From: CAZCDS01 sp964497585
GTDB lineage: Bacteria; Desulfobacterota; Desulfomonilia; Desulfomonilales; Desulfomonilaceae
Direction of reading: 5' to 3'
Assembly: GCA_964497585.1 (NCBI GenBank)
Contig: CAZCDS010000025.1
Coordinates: 1 to 64,000 of the forward strand
Length of the DNA stretch: 64,000 bases
Under the pieces are notes generated by a model. The model ran no database searches. It worked only from the letters and a program-made list of their open reading frames with translations, and was not told where the DNA came from. Shown one piece after another: positions 1 through 8,770 of this stretch. The translations under genes were made by a program, and so were the position numbers. Each line of letters starts with the position of its first letter. Positions within the stretch are counted from its first letter, which is position 1.

Positions 1-90
1 CCCGTAGCTGCGAACTGCTGGGGCACTAGTCCGGACAGGGTTATCGAACCTGTGATCGGCGGAGAGGTCTCGATCGGATTCTGGTTCTAG
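1..90 (+). CDS. C-terminal tail of an unidentified protein (5' end outside window)
   Basis: Frame 1 is open from the first base to a TAG at 88-90 and encodes 29 residues ending in SIGFWF. The alternating hydrophobic pattern and a terminal Phe resemble the last strand of an outer-membrane beta-barrel, but this is too short to assign a family. It could also be a chance open frame; the only support is that it reads cleanly to the window edge on the same strand as the feo genes. Confidence 0.3.
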   Translation, partial: PVAANCWGTSPDRVIEPVIGGEVSIGFWF

Positions 91-170
91 GGAAATCGGT
101 CGACTGTATCGGCCTGACAAGTTCGACAAATCTTCTGAAGCAAAGTCAAGATAAGGAATGGGAGGAGACA

Positions 171-402
171 ATGCGAAGTTGCGGATCCGAGACCTCAGCG
201 GAGGTAACTCATGGTTACAGGCTTTCAGAATACGCGGAAAGAGCAAAGGGCTCCATCATGAAGGTAGGGAAGCGAAATCGAGGTGGTAAAATATGCGCCT
301 CTAACCGATCCCATAGAATGCTTAGTCAAGGGATATCACCTCTCCCTCAGGCGGGAACAGGCAGCGAATATCCTCATGAGTCCACCTGAAAAGGAGAGCT
401 AA
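171..402 (+). pseudogene. feoA: feoA remnant, ferrous iron transport protein A, multiply frameshifted
   Basis: FeoA is a small SH3-like cytoplasmic partner of the FeoB ferrous-iron transporter. The C-terminal half is plain in frame 1 from about base 268 to the TAA at 400-402: it reads GSEIEVVKYAPL, then DPIECLVKGYHLSLRREQA, a textbook FeoA C-terminus. Upstream of 268 the same frame holds TGA and TAG codons. Pieces that look like the FeoA N-terminus lie in other frames: RIRDLSGG in frame 2 near 185-205 and MVTGFQNT in frame 1 near 212-235. At least two frameshifts separate the pieces, so no full-length FeoA can be made as written. The remnant ends 4 nt before the feoB start, the usual feoAB arrangement. 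Sequencing error is the alternative, but several lesions in 230 bases favour decay. Confidence 0.7.
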
Positions 403-406
403 CCGC

Positions 407-2772
407 ATGAACAAAGAAATAACAGTTGCTCTGGCTGGAAATCCCAATTCGGGCAAGACCACCATATTCAACGCGCTCACCGGCGCGAGGCAGCACGTAG
501 GAAACTGGCCCGGTATGACCGTCGAGAAAAAAGTTGGGGTTCTCAAGCACAACGGCACGAAAATCCGTGTAGTGAATTTGCCGGGAATCTATTCGCTTAC
601 GGCTCTGTCCCAGGACGAAATCATAGCCCGCAATTTCATCCTCGACGGCGGAGCGGACGTGGTCGTCTGCGTTCTGGATGCGGTCAATTTCGAAAGAAAC
701 CTCTATCTGGCGATCCAGATCATGGAAATGGGAGTGAAGGTCGTCCTCGCTCTCAACATGATCGACGTGGCCCGTGGACGAGGCATTCACATCGACGACA
801 AAAAGCTTTCCCAATTGCTGGGAATCCCTGTGGTTCCTACCAACGGGAAGACACAGGTAGGCATATCTCTGCTCATCGACAGGATCGTAGAAGGGCGATC
901 CCTGCCCGAGAACGGTGACGGAGCCTACACTGTCAGTTACCCCGGCGACGTCGAGGAAGAACTGGGAAAGCTCGAGCGGGTGCTCAGGGAATCAGGCGTT
1001 CCTCGGGACGGGACGCCCGCCCGTTGGCTTGCGGTCAAGTTTCTGGAACGAGACCCGGAGGTGCGGAGGAAGCTGGATAGCCTCTGTGCGGGAGACGGTC
1101 CGAAAGAGAAGATCGAACGGAGCATAAAGCATCTCGAAGGCGTCTACGGAGACAGGCTCGACATCCTGTTGGCCGACTCACGGTACGGGTTTATCTCGGG
1201 CGCGATGAAGCAGACCGTCCGCGTGGAAAAACCGGACAGGCTTTACCTGAGCGACAAGATCGACAAGGTGCTTACCAACCGTCTTCTCGGTCCCGTGATT
1301 CTTTTGGGTGTCCTTTACGGGGTGTACCACTTCACCTTTGTTGGCAGTGAGGGCCTTGTCGGGTACTTCGAGTCGTTCTTTGCATGGCTCAGCGATGCTG
1401 CTTCCGGCTCGATTCCCGAAGGCCTCTTCCGATCTCTCATCGTGAGCGGGATAATTGACGGTGTCGGCGGGGTGCTTGGCTTTACACCGCTTATTGCGTT
1501 CATGTTCTTTGCCATTGCCATTTTGGAAGACTCGGGGTACATGGCGAGGATCGCGTTCATGCTCGACCGCGTATTGAGGGGATTCGGCCTCCACGGGGCA
1601 TCTATGCTTGCCCTCATGGTATCCGGAGGTATCGCCGGGGGATGTGCCGTGCCGGGAGTCATGGCGACCCGAACCATGAGGGAACCCAAGGAACGGCTTG
1701 TTACTATTCTCGTCATCCCCCTGATGAACTGTGGGGCCAAGTTGCCTGTGTACGCTCTGTTGATAGGGGCGTTCTATCCGGGAAACAAAGCGGGCATGAT
1801 GATGCTTTTGACCGCGATATCCTGGGGAATGGTGCTGATCGCGGCCAGGGTCATTCGATCCACTGTCCTTTCCGGCCCGCGGCTCCGTTCATTCTTGAAC
1901 TGCCTCCCTATCGCGTGCCCACGATAAGGGGACTCCTCATCCATGCTTGGGAGCGTACCTGGATGTACACCAAGAAGGCCGGGACGGTAATTCTCGCCGT
2001 TTCCATCGTTCTTTGGGCCATGATGACCTTTCCCTCCCTCCCTGAAAACCGACAGAAGGTCTTTGATCAACGACTCGACAAGGCGACCAAGGCCTTCCTG
2101 GCTGACTCGGCAGTAAAGAGGCACTTCCGGTCCGAAAAGGATCTGGAGCGCTTTGAAAAGTTCCTGGCAAGTCCTGGTGAAACCGATCGGGAAGCTTCCA
2201 AAGCAAAGAATCCCTTTTTCGTGGCCCTTGCCGAGACCCTGAAAGCAGACGGGTTAGAGGAATCAAGCAGCGGTCAGGAGCCGGATGTCCAAACGGCCGC
2301 CGGGATGTACGAGGAACTGACGGAGAAGAGACGGGTCATCGAAAACCTCCGCAAGACCGTAGAGCTGAAGAATACGCTGGGAGGACGCATCGGCGTCGCT
2401 CTGGAATACGTCTTCTCACCCATGGGCTACGACTGGCGGACAAACATCGCGCTCATAGGCGGCTTTGCCGCGAAGGAAGTCGTGGTCGCCACTCTCGGCA
2501 CAGCCTACAGCCTCGGTGAGGTGGACCCGGATGAGGCCGACCGACTCGCAGAAAAACTCAGCAGGGAGCCTGGCTGGAATGCCCTCAAAGCCCTGTCTCT
2601 CATTCTTTTCGTGATGCTCTATGCGCCCTGCTTTGTGACTCTGGTCGTCATGAAGAAGGAAACAGCCGGTTGGCGTTGGCCTCTTTTCGCCATGGTCTAC
2701 ACAACCCTCCTCGCCTACGTCGTTGCATTGGCCATCAGTGGCCTTGGAAAGGCGCTTGGAGTGAGGGTGTAA
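407..2772 (+). pseudogene. feoB: feoB, ferrous iron transporter B, broken by one frameshift near 1880-1900
   Basis: FeoB is the inner-membrane Fe(II) permease with an N-terminal GTPase. Residues 11-19 form the G1 loop GNPNSGKTT, and the G2 (MTVEKK) and G4 (NMID) motifs are visible. G3 at 57-60 is NLPG rather than the usual DLPG. A helical GDI-like region follows, then Gate motifs such as the CAVPGVMATR segment near residue 415. The first frame stops at 1925-1927 with a nonsense tail. The expected continuation (ILELPPYRVPT, then the remaining membrane segments) resumes in another frame from about 1890 to the TAA at 2770-2772. One missing base (or two extra) in the GC-rich stretch around 1880-1890 explains this. 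A repaired protein would be close to 790 residues, normal for FeoB. With the feoA lesions upstream this looks like a decaying locus; an assembly error cannot be excluded. Confidence 0.85.
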
Positions 2773-2920
2773 ACGATCCTAGCGAATTGCCAAAAAAGCA
2801 ACGTGTTTACACCATGTCCCGAAGAATCGAAGGCCTACGGTCTCAGTCCGGAGCGATTGACTTCCGGTCCGGCTTCCATTATATGGGGAACTCGGCAACG
2901 CGGGCCGGAGGGAGTATCCG

Positions 2921-3268
2921 ATGAGGGACAAACAGAAAGAGGAAAAGGGACGATCCAGGGTATTCTTTGCAGTTCTTTCGCTCATTTTTCCCGGATTGGG
3001 ACAACTCGTTCGCGGCCGAATCATTGTCGGTCTCCTCTTTCTCTTGAATGTGGCGCTCTATTTTTTCCCTCTTTTCACGAAACAGGAGATGGGTTATGAC
3101 GTGCAGACCCCATCGTTGCTCATCGCCCTGGGAGTCTGGTTCTGTTCCGCGATGGATGCGTTCCTCTATCGCAGTTCCTTTCTCGTCCTTGCACTGTTAG
3201 TGTCCTTGCTCTGCTTCGGCAGCGGTTTTTTTGGGGCCTATTTTATCCTTCCGCACCTTGACATCTGA
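2921..3268 (+). CDS. small multi-spanning membrane protein (TM2/DUF5683-like)
   Basis: A protein of 115 residues. After a charged N-terminus (RDKQKEEKGRSR), residues 15-35 hold the motif FPGLGQLVRGR, typical of TM2-like small membrane proteins in which a Gly-rich turn joins two helices. Three or four hydrophobic helices follow, ending in a short hydrophilic tail. No catalytic residues are visible and the role of these proteins is unknown. It lies 148 nt after feoB and about 90 nt before the ABC ATPase, on the same strand, with a GGAGGGAG stretch ahead of its ATG. Family assignment is by pattern only. Confidence 0.75.
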   Translation: MRDKQKEEKGRSRVFFAVLSLIFPGLGQLVRGRIIVGLLFLLNVALYFFPLFTKQEMGYDVQTPSLLIALGVWFCSAMDAFLYRSSFLVLALLVSLLCFGSGFFGAYFILPHLDI

Positions 3269-3358
3269 TGCCGACGCCGACCCTGGTATGAGCGATTTAC
3301 CTAAACTCGCCTCCTGCCACTTGAGATTTGGCCTCCAAACGCGTAAAACGTGGGAGCT

Positions 3359-4330
3359 ATGACCAAACTCTTGGACATTTCTGGACTCGTGACCGTTTTC
3401 AGAACCGAGGACGGCACCGCGAACGCGGTGGACGGTCTGGATCTCGACTTGCCCGCTGGGGAGACACTGGGGCTCGTGGGCGAATCCGGCTGCGGCAAGA
3501 GCGTTACCGCGCTCTCGATTATGCGATTGGTCCCTTCTCCTCCCGGGAGAATAGAGCGCGGGAGCATTTATTTCAACGGGATCGACCTGCTGGCACTAAG
3601 TGAATCGGCCATGCGGGAGATTCGGGGGAACGACATCTCGATGATTTTCCAGGAGCCGATGACTTCGTTGAATCCGGTCTTCAGGGTGCAGGATCAGATC
3701 GGAGAGGTCTTTCGGGTTCATCGTAATATGGGCAGAGCGGAAGCCGCGGAGGCTTCTGTAGAGATGCTCCAAAAGGTGGGCATCCCGTCGCCGAAAAAGC
3801 GTGCAAAAGACTACCCCCATCAGATGAGTGGCGGAATGCGCCAGAGGGTCATGATAGCCATGGCCCTGGCGTGCGATCCCAAACTGATGCTCGCGGACGA
3901 GCCGACAACTGCGCTCGACGTGACCATCCAGGCTCAAATACTGGAACTGATGAACGACATAAAGGCTAGGCTGTCCACTGGGATCATTCTCATTACCCAT
4001 GACCTCGGGGTGGTTGCCGAGACGGCCGATCGAGTCGCCGTCATGTACACGGGTAAGATCGTTGAAGAAGCGCCGGTCAACTCCCTGTTCAGTTCTCCTC
4101 AGCATCCGTACACGATGGGGCTGCTCAGATCGATTCCCAGGATCGGTCAATTCCAGGGAAAGACCAGGAGGAGTCTTCACGTGATTTCGGGGATGGTCCC
4201 GGACCTTCGGCACTTGCCGCCAGGGTGTACGTTTCAGGAGCGGTGTCCGGAAGTGCAGCCGATCTGCAAGGAACCACCGGATCTGGAACGCAAGAATTCC
4301 GGCCACCTCGTTCGGTGCTGGATGAGATGA
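3359..4330 (+). CDS. oligopeptide/dipeptide ABC transporter ATP-binding protein (OppD/DppD type)
   Basis: Cytoplasmic ATPase subunit of a peptide or nickel importer. Visible are Walker A GESGCGKS (about residues 41-48), the Q-loop FQEPMTSLNP typical of the Opp/Dpp family, the signature MSGGMRQRV, Walker B LMLADEPTTALD and the H-loop ITHDLG. The C-terminal oligopeptide extension ends in a Cys-containing stretch (CTFQERCPEVQPIC) that in relatives carries an iron-sulphur site. About 323 residues is the normal family length. The ATG at 3359 was chosen; a GTG nine bases upstream is possible, and neither has an ideal ribosome site. No permease, binding protein or OppF partner lies nearby, so this is an orphan subunit here; the rest of the transporter must be elsewhere or lost. 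Confidence 0.9.
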   Translation: MTKLLDISGLVTVFRTEDGTANAVDGLDLDLPAGETLGLVGESGCGKSVTALSIMRLVPSPPGRIERGSIYFNGIDLLALSESAMREIRGNDISMIFQEPMTSLNPVFRVQDQIGEVFRVHRNMGRAEAAEASVEMLQKVGIPSPKKRAKDYPHQMSGGMRQRVMIAMALACDPKLMLADEPTTALDVTIQAQILELMNDIKARLSTGIILITHDLGVVAETADRVAVMYTGKIVEEAPVNSLFSSPQHPYTMGLLRSIPRIGQFQGKTRRSLHVISGMVPDLRHLPPGCTFQERCPEVQPICKEPPDLERKNSGHLVRCWMR

Positions 4331-4385
4331 ACACGCTGCGGCGAAGGCATGCCGCAAGATACGGAAACAACGGAAGGAGTGACCT

Positions 4386-4961
4386 ATGGCCAATGGGGCA
4401 GATCCCCGCACGTACAAGATCAAAGAAACAAAGTCCTATGTACGAATTGCATACCGTGTTCGCAAGGTTGACGGGCCGTTGCTCAAAGGGGCTTCCGGCC
4501 AGGAAACCATGGATTTTGTCACGGGGTACCTGCAGGTGATCCCCGGTCTGGAGAGCCGATTGATCGGATGCTCAGTAGGAGAGAAGCTCTCCATGACGAT
4601 CCCCCCTGAGGAAGCATTCGGACCCAGACACGAAGAGTTTGTTATCGAGAAGCCCGCCTCCGAGTTCCACTTCCCCGAGGGTTACCACCCCTATGCTGGG
4701 ATGGAGATTCCCCTCATTTCAGGCGGTGAAAATGCACCCGAGACGGCAGTGATCAAGGAAGTGACGGGAGAGACTATCGTCATAGACCTCAACCACCCTC
4801 TTGCCGGTGTAGCGCTCCAATACGAAGTGGAAATCCTGGAAGCCCGGCCCGCCCAGTCAGAGGACATCTGCTCGGAGTGGGAGAGCACAAAGGCCGCGGA
4901 CGCGTGCTGCTCTTCGGCTCCTACCCTGGTACTAGGGCAGGACAATTCCGAGGAGAATTGA
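4386..4961 (+). CDS. FKBP-type peptidyl-prolyl isomerase, SlyD-like
   Basis: Prolyl isomerase and chaperone of the SlyD branch, 191 residues. The split FKBP domain is seen as YVRIAYRV near residue 20, then VIPGLESRLIGCSVGE and IPPEEAFGPR (about 50-80). The IF chaperone insert follows, then the closing segment DLNHPLAGVALQYEVEIL (about 130-150), characteristic of SlyD. Instead of the long His-rich metal-binding tail of Escherichia coli SlyD, the tail has scattered cysteines (C159, then a CC pair) that could bind metal; that is inference. The start has an AAGGAGTG ribosome site just upstream. It follows the ABC ATPase by 55 nt on the same strand, so co-transcription is possible. Confidence 0.9.
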   Translation: MANGADPRTYKIKETKSYVRIAYRVRKVDGPLLKGASGQETMDFVTGYLQVIPGLESRLIGCSVGEKLSMTIPPEEAFGPRHEEFVIEKPASEFHFPEGYHPYAGMEIPLISGGENAPETAVIKEVTGETIVIDLNHPLAGVALQYEVEILEARPAQSEDICSEWESTKAADACCSSAPTLVLGQDNSEEN

Positions 4962-5494
4962 CGCTCAGTTAGCCGTTTGTAGCCTGTGTCCAAAACAATG
5001 ACGCATTGCCGTCGCGGAGGCTCCGGTATCCGTATTGCCGGACGGCACGCCGAAGCTACCAGGTTCATTCTCGACTCCTCCACGGCTTCGCCCTGGATTG
5101 CGCAGTTATCGTCGGTAGGGCTGTCACCCACTGGATGGCGAGGGAAGGCTCATCTCCTATTCGGCCCTCCCCATCGCATATAGCGGGGAGATCCGATCGA
5201 AACGTCGATGAGAATTCCGGACACTATTGGCGGCAAATGCTAGTGGGATGACGGGTTTTCCAGTCAGTGAGACCCTGGCGCCTCCCCGCAGCCACCTGTG
5301 AACGGAAATTCCGCCTGTCCCCCTCTTACTAAACGGGAAAATTAGACATATCCACCTTGAACAAGGGCGGAAGTGGACATTTTGAAACCGGCGAGGCGGT
5401 ATTCGTGCACTATCACTTCTGTGAAAACCAGGCGCCATAACAAGGCGGGATAAAAGAAGTGATCTCTGATCGAAGGTTTCGGTCGGCCCGTAGC
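4962..5494 (+). other. 533-base gene-free stretch between convergent genes
   Basis: The SlyD-like gene and the sensor kinase converge on this stretch. No reading frame here resembles a known protein and no U-tailed hairpin was found. A segment near 5320-5390 has the look of an old insertion-sequence edge, but no terminal repeats or target duplication could be matched. Confidence 0.5.
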
Positions 5495-7207
5495 CTATCT
5501 CTCGCCTCCCCTTTGGCTGAGTGCGGGAGACATTTGAAGCCGCGACGCTAGGGACTCCTCGCCGGCCTCTCGCGGTTCCAGGGGAAGCCAGATTGTGAAC
5601 ACTGTTCCCTCTTCATCCGACTTGGCCGAAATAGTGCCGGCATGGTCCTCGACAATCTTCTTGGACACGGTCAACCCCAGTCCCGTGCCTTTGGATTTTG
5701 TCGTGTAAAAGGGGGTGTAGATCTGATTCAATTCTTTCGGAGGAATCCTAGGGCCGTAATTACGGATCTTCATCTCGAAATAGCTTTTCGATTCGAGTTC
5801 CGCGGTTCTCAGGGCCTTGTCGCTTGGGATTGAGGCACCTGTCTCAATCTCGACCACCGCGCCGTTCGGAGACGCTTCGATAGCATTTGACAGGAGGTTG
5901 AGTACGAGCTGCTGAAACCGGCCGGGGTCGAGGGGAACCTCACCGATTTCCTGCCCCAGTTTGGTTCTTATTTTGATTCCCTTCTCCCTGCGGCGTCCTT
6001 CGGTGATGCCGACAATGTACTCGACCAGATCGTTGGGATTGACCTTCTGAAGGCGAACCGCGCCCCGTTTGGTAAAGTCGATGAGACTGTCGAGGATTCT
6101 TTCCAGCCTTTTGACTTCCGTTACGATGATCTCCACATACTGCTTCTGGGTCTCTGGATCGAGCACCTCGTGCGCATTGAGCTTGCGGGCCATGCGTCGA
6201 GCGAATCCTCCGACGATGGCCAGAGGCTGCCGCAATTCGTGGGCCACTTCTGCGGTGTGCTCCTCGATGGCCTTTGACTTACCCGTCTGGACCACATGCT
6301 CGTAAAGTTCGTCGATTATTTTGATTTTCTCCATAAGGGCGGTTCGAGAACTCCGCAGGTCCTCTTCCAGTTTGCGCCTTTCTGTTCTGTCCCGCATGAC
6401 CCCTTCGAAACCGAGCAAGCGACCGTCTTGGGCAAAGGAGCCTTTGCACCTGATTCGTGCGAATCTCCGGTCACCTTGCCGGGAGATTATTCCTATCTCC
6501 TCGTCCCAGACGGCTTCAGGTTTGAGATGGTGCATGGATTGGAGGCGGGACCTGTCATCCTCGACCACATATTCGCTCAGAGGGGTGTCGAGGATCTGTC
6601 GGACGGATTGGCCGAGAAACGCCTCGGCCTGCGTGTTCACGAAGGTAAAACGACCCTCCTTGTCCAGCGAGAAGATGATATCGGGGACTTGCTCGACCAG
6701 TGTCCGATAGCGGCGTTCGGAGTCCCGCAAATCGGCCTCCATCGCCTTGCGACGCGTTACGTCGATCATGAGTTCGGACGCGCCGACGAGGTTTCCGCCC
6801 TCGTCCCTCATGGGAGTTGCAGTGTGTTGCAGCCAGATCTCGAGCCCCTCTTTGGTGGACCGTTTTCTTTCAGACGTGGCTCTCGGGGCGCCCTGGAAGA
6901 CTCTCTTCACAGGGCAGTCCGGACAGACCACATCGCTGCGCGCCATAAACTGATGACACAATTGCCCGACGGGATCCCCGAAGACCTGCTTTACGCTTCC
7001 GTTCGCGTAGATCACCCGGAACCCAAGGTCCACCTCCCAGTAGAGCTGGCCTGCAGTTTCAAGCAAGCCTCCAAATCGTTCCCTTATGGAGATTTCGGCC
7101 ACATCCGCTCCTTCCGGCGAAGCTGCTGGAACGTTCATCCCCTGCGATCGCCTAGTCAGATTATCCTCACGGAAATCATCCTTGTCCAGAGGATTCGATG
7201 TCGCCAC
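5495..7207 (-). CDS. two-PAS-domain sensor histidine kinase
   Basis: 570 residues with no membrane segment, so probably a cytoplasmic sensor. PAS domain 1 (about 45-160) contains a C-x10-C-x2-C cluster (ending VCPDCP), common in redox-sensing delta-proteobacterial PAS domains. PAS domain 2 (about 165-285) is followed by a short coiled coil. The HisKA H-box is HELRQP with its phospho-accepting His. The ATPase domain has the N-box NLLSNAIEA and the G2 motif KGTGLGL, but the G1 box reads NYGPRIP where most kinases have DNGPGIP: the adenine-binding Asp is Asn. N-x-G variants are common in this branch, so activity may be kept. The start is GTG at 7207; an in-frame ATG lies at 7138. No response regulator is adjacent. 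Confidence 0.9.
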   Translation of the reverse strand: MATSNPLDKDDFREDNLTRRSQGMNVPAASPEGADVAEISIRERFGGLLETAGQLYWEVDLGFRVIYANGSVKQVFGDPVGQLCHQFMARSDVVCPDCPVKRVFQGAPRATSERKRSTKEGLEIWLQHTATPMRDEGGNLVGASELMIDVTRRKAMEADLRDSERRYRTLVEQVPDIIFSLDKEGRFTFVNTQAEAFLGQSVRQILDTPLSEYVVEDDRSRLQSMHHLKPEAVWDEEIGIISRQGDRRFARIRCKGSFAQDGRLLGFEGVMRDRTERRKLEEDLRSSRTALMEKIKIIDELYEHVVQTGKSKAIEEHTAEVAHELRQPLAIVGGFARRMARKLNAHEVLDPETQKQYVEIIVTEVKRLERILDSLIDFTKRGAVRLQKVNPNDLVEYIVGITEGRRREKGIKIRTKLGQEIGEVPLDPGRFQQLVLNLLSNAIEASPNGAVVEIETGASIPSDKALRTAELESKSYFEMKIRNYGPRIPPKELNQIYTPFYTTKSKGTGLGLTVSKKIVEDHAGTISAKSDEEGTVFTIWLPLEPREAGEESLASRLQMSPALSQRGGER

Positions 7208-7489
7208 TCCGATGCAAACGATCTAATCGGGGCTATATCCAACGATGCCGACGAATGCTGAGTTCCTCCCATACCTTCATCCACGCGTGACACTTGACGC
7301 GGCTTTCTCCCATGAACCCCGTTGCGCTGTCCCTTCCACCCCGCGCCCGGTGCAACCGGTAGACTGTTTCTTTTGCTCAGTGTAGAACTGACGCATATCC
7401 GGCTGTCCCGCGGAACGCGTGACCGAGTTGGTTGGCAGCGCCTTGTGAGGCCACGGCGAAACGTATCAAGATATGTCTGAAACGATGTA

Positions 7490-8503
7490 CTAGTCTGCCA
7501 GGAGCCAGAACGCGGGTGATCTTCTCTCGCTGTACTTTCGAAGCAGCTTCTTGATCCGTGGATCCTCCCGAAGAGTGTAAAAGAGATTCTTCTCATCGAG
7601 CGACTCCTTTTCGAAGCGACTCACGTGCTTCTCAGGGTTCGCCTTAAAGGCAAGTTCCAGATACTTGAACAGTTTTTCCTCCTCTCCGAGGGCAAGGAAA
7701 CACTGCCCCATCAAATAGTACCCCAGCCCACGGTCTTCGTCAGGTTCATATCTCTTCAAGTTACCTTGCATCTCTTCGGCAGATGCCAGGACCTTTCCCG
7801 CGCGCTTAGCCTCGTTCAGCACTATGAACGTTCGGGCAATGAGAATAAGGTAAAAGGGATTGTTTTCCACAATGGAATGGGCTTCCCTGTAATAGCTGAG
7901 AGCTGCACGCGGTTTTCCCGTCGAAAAGTAGAGATTCCCGATGTTGGCATGTACTTTGGCTCCATCTTCAGGGGACTCAACGAATTCGAGAGCCCGTTCG
8001 AAATTCTTCATGGCAAGCGAAAGGTTACCGGAATTCTTGTAACATACCGCCAGCGCATTGAAGCCGAAGAATTCTTCTGGCTCCTCTTCCACACACTTCT
8101 TGAAGGCATCGATTGCGGGAACGTATTCTTTCCGGGCAGCTAATCGGAGTCCCTTTTCCCGCGCCGGCTCTTCAATCTCCTCTTTGAAGTTGCTGCTCGT
8201 ACCTTTGGAAAAGATCTTGTCCAGGTTGAAGATCATCGATGATTTGACGGATTTGCGCGCGCATCCCAAACCCAGAAGAAGTACGCAGAGCGACGCGAAA
8301 AGCGGGAGTAACAGAACCCGAGTCCGTCTCGTCTTCCCGCGCGGGCAACATTGTGAGCGGTTTCCCGGAAGTGAATTGTCACGGTTGTCCGGACATCGGG
8401 AGACACGTCGGCCTGGCCGCGCCTCTCCCGTGCGACCGCGCCGGAAAGAAGGCTGGGAACCGCGACCGACGCGAACTGCCTCGGAACCGCTATCGTGGCT
8501 CAT
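7490..8503 (-). CDS. TPR-repeat lipoprotein
   Basis: The chosen ATG at 8503 has a GAGG ribosome site 5-6 nt away and gives about 337 residues. A long basic N-terminal stretch precedes a hydrophobic segment ending in the lipobox LLGLGC, so the protein is probably lipidated and membrane anchored. At least five tetratricopeptide repeats follow (motifs such as FNALAVCYKNSGN, ANIGNLYFSTGK and YYLMGQCFLALGEEEK), forming a protein-interaction solenoid. The roughly 70 residues ahead of the signal peptide are unusual, and a later start is possible, though no in-frame ATG is near the hydrophobic segment. It is divergent from the DUF4388 gene. The function of such lipoproteins ranges from outer-membrane assembly to type IV pilus assembly and cannot be decided here. 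Confidence 0.8.
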   Translation of the reverse strand: MSHDSGSEAVRVGRGSQPSFRRGRTGEARPGRRVSRCPDNRDNSLPGNRSQCCPRGKTRRTRVLLLPLFASLCVLLLGLGCARKSVKSSMIFNLDKIFSKGTSSNFKEEIEEPAREKGLRLAARKEYVPAIDAFKKCVEEEPEEFFGFNALAVCYKNSGNLSLAMKNFERALEFVESPEDGAKVHANIGNLYFSTGKPRAALSYYREAHSIVENNPFYLILIARTFIVLNEAKRAGKVLASAEEMQGNLKRYEPDEDRGLGYYLMGQCFLALGEEEKLFKYLELAFKANPEKHVSRFEKESLDEKNLFYTLREDPRIKKLLRKYSERRSPAFWLLAD

Positions 8504-8704
8504 CGGTACCTCACTGAACTTGTCGTCGGTCGCTTGCGGCCCTCTCAAGGCGTCCGGCACCCCATGAAGTCTCTTATGGGACCGGCTCGTCAGAGTTGCC
8601 GGCCCAATTTTGGGCGGGCCGCCACGGCGTGTTCGTTGACGACCCGCGCAAGACACCATACCTAATCGACCTTCCCGTCGCAACCTCCAGGATGTTCTGC
8701 AATC

Positions 8705-8733
8705 TTGACAAATTAGCCTCCTCCCTCTAATAT
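8705..8733 (+). promoter_or_regulatory. near-consensus sigma-70 promoter for the DUF4388 gene
   Basis: A perfect TTGACA at 8705-8710 is followed after exactly 17 bases by TAATAT at 8728-8733. The expected transcript start near 8740 leaves a leader of about 30-50 bases before the DUF4388 start. It is the best promoter match in the window. Confidence 0.75.
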
Positions 8734-8770
8734 TTGAATCGGAATCGGCCGATTCGACGAGCGATTTCAC

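Noticed and set aside
35..60. tRNA T-arm-like hairpin near the window start
   Set aside because: The loop is nine bases, and no acceptor, D or anticodon arms fit.
171..389. 72-codon open frame as a real small gene
   Set aside because: It overlaps the FeoA remnant in another frame and has no family similarity; FeoA fragments explain the region better.
5320..5400. Insertion-sequence edge between the SlyD-like and sensor kinase genes
   Set aside because: No matching terminal repeat, transposase fragment or target duplication was found.
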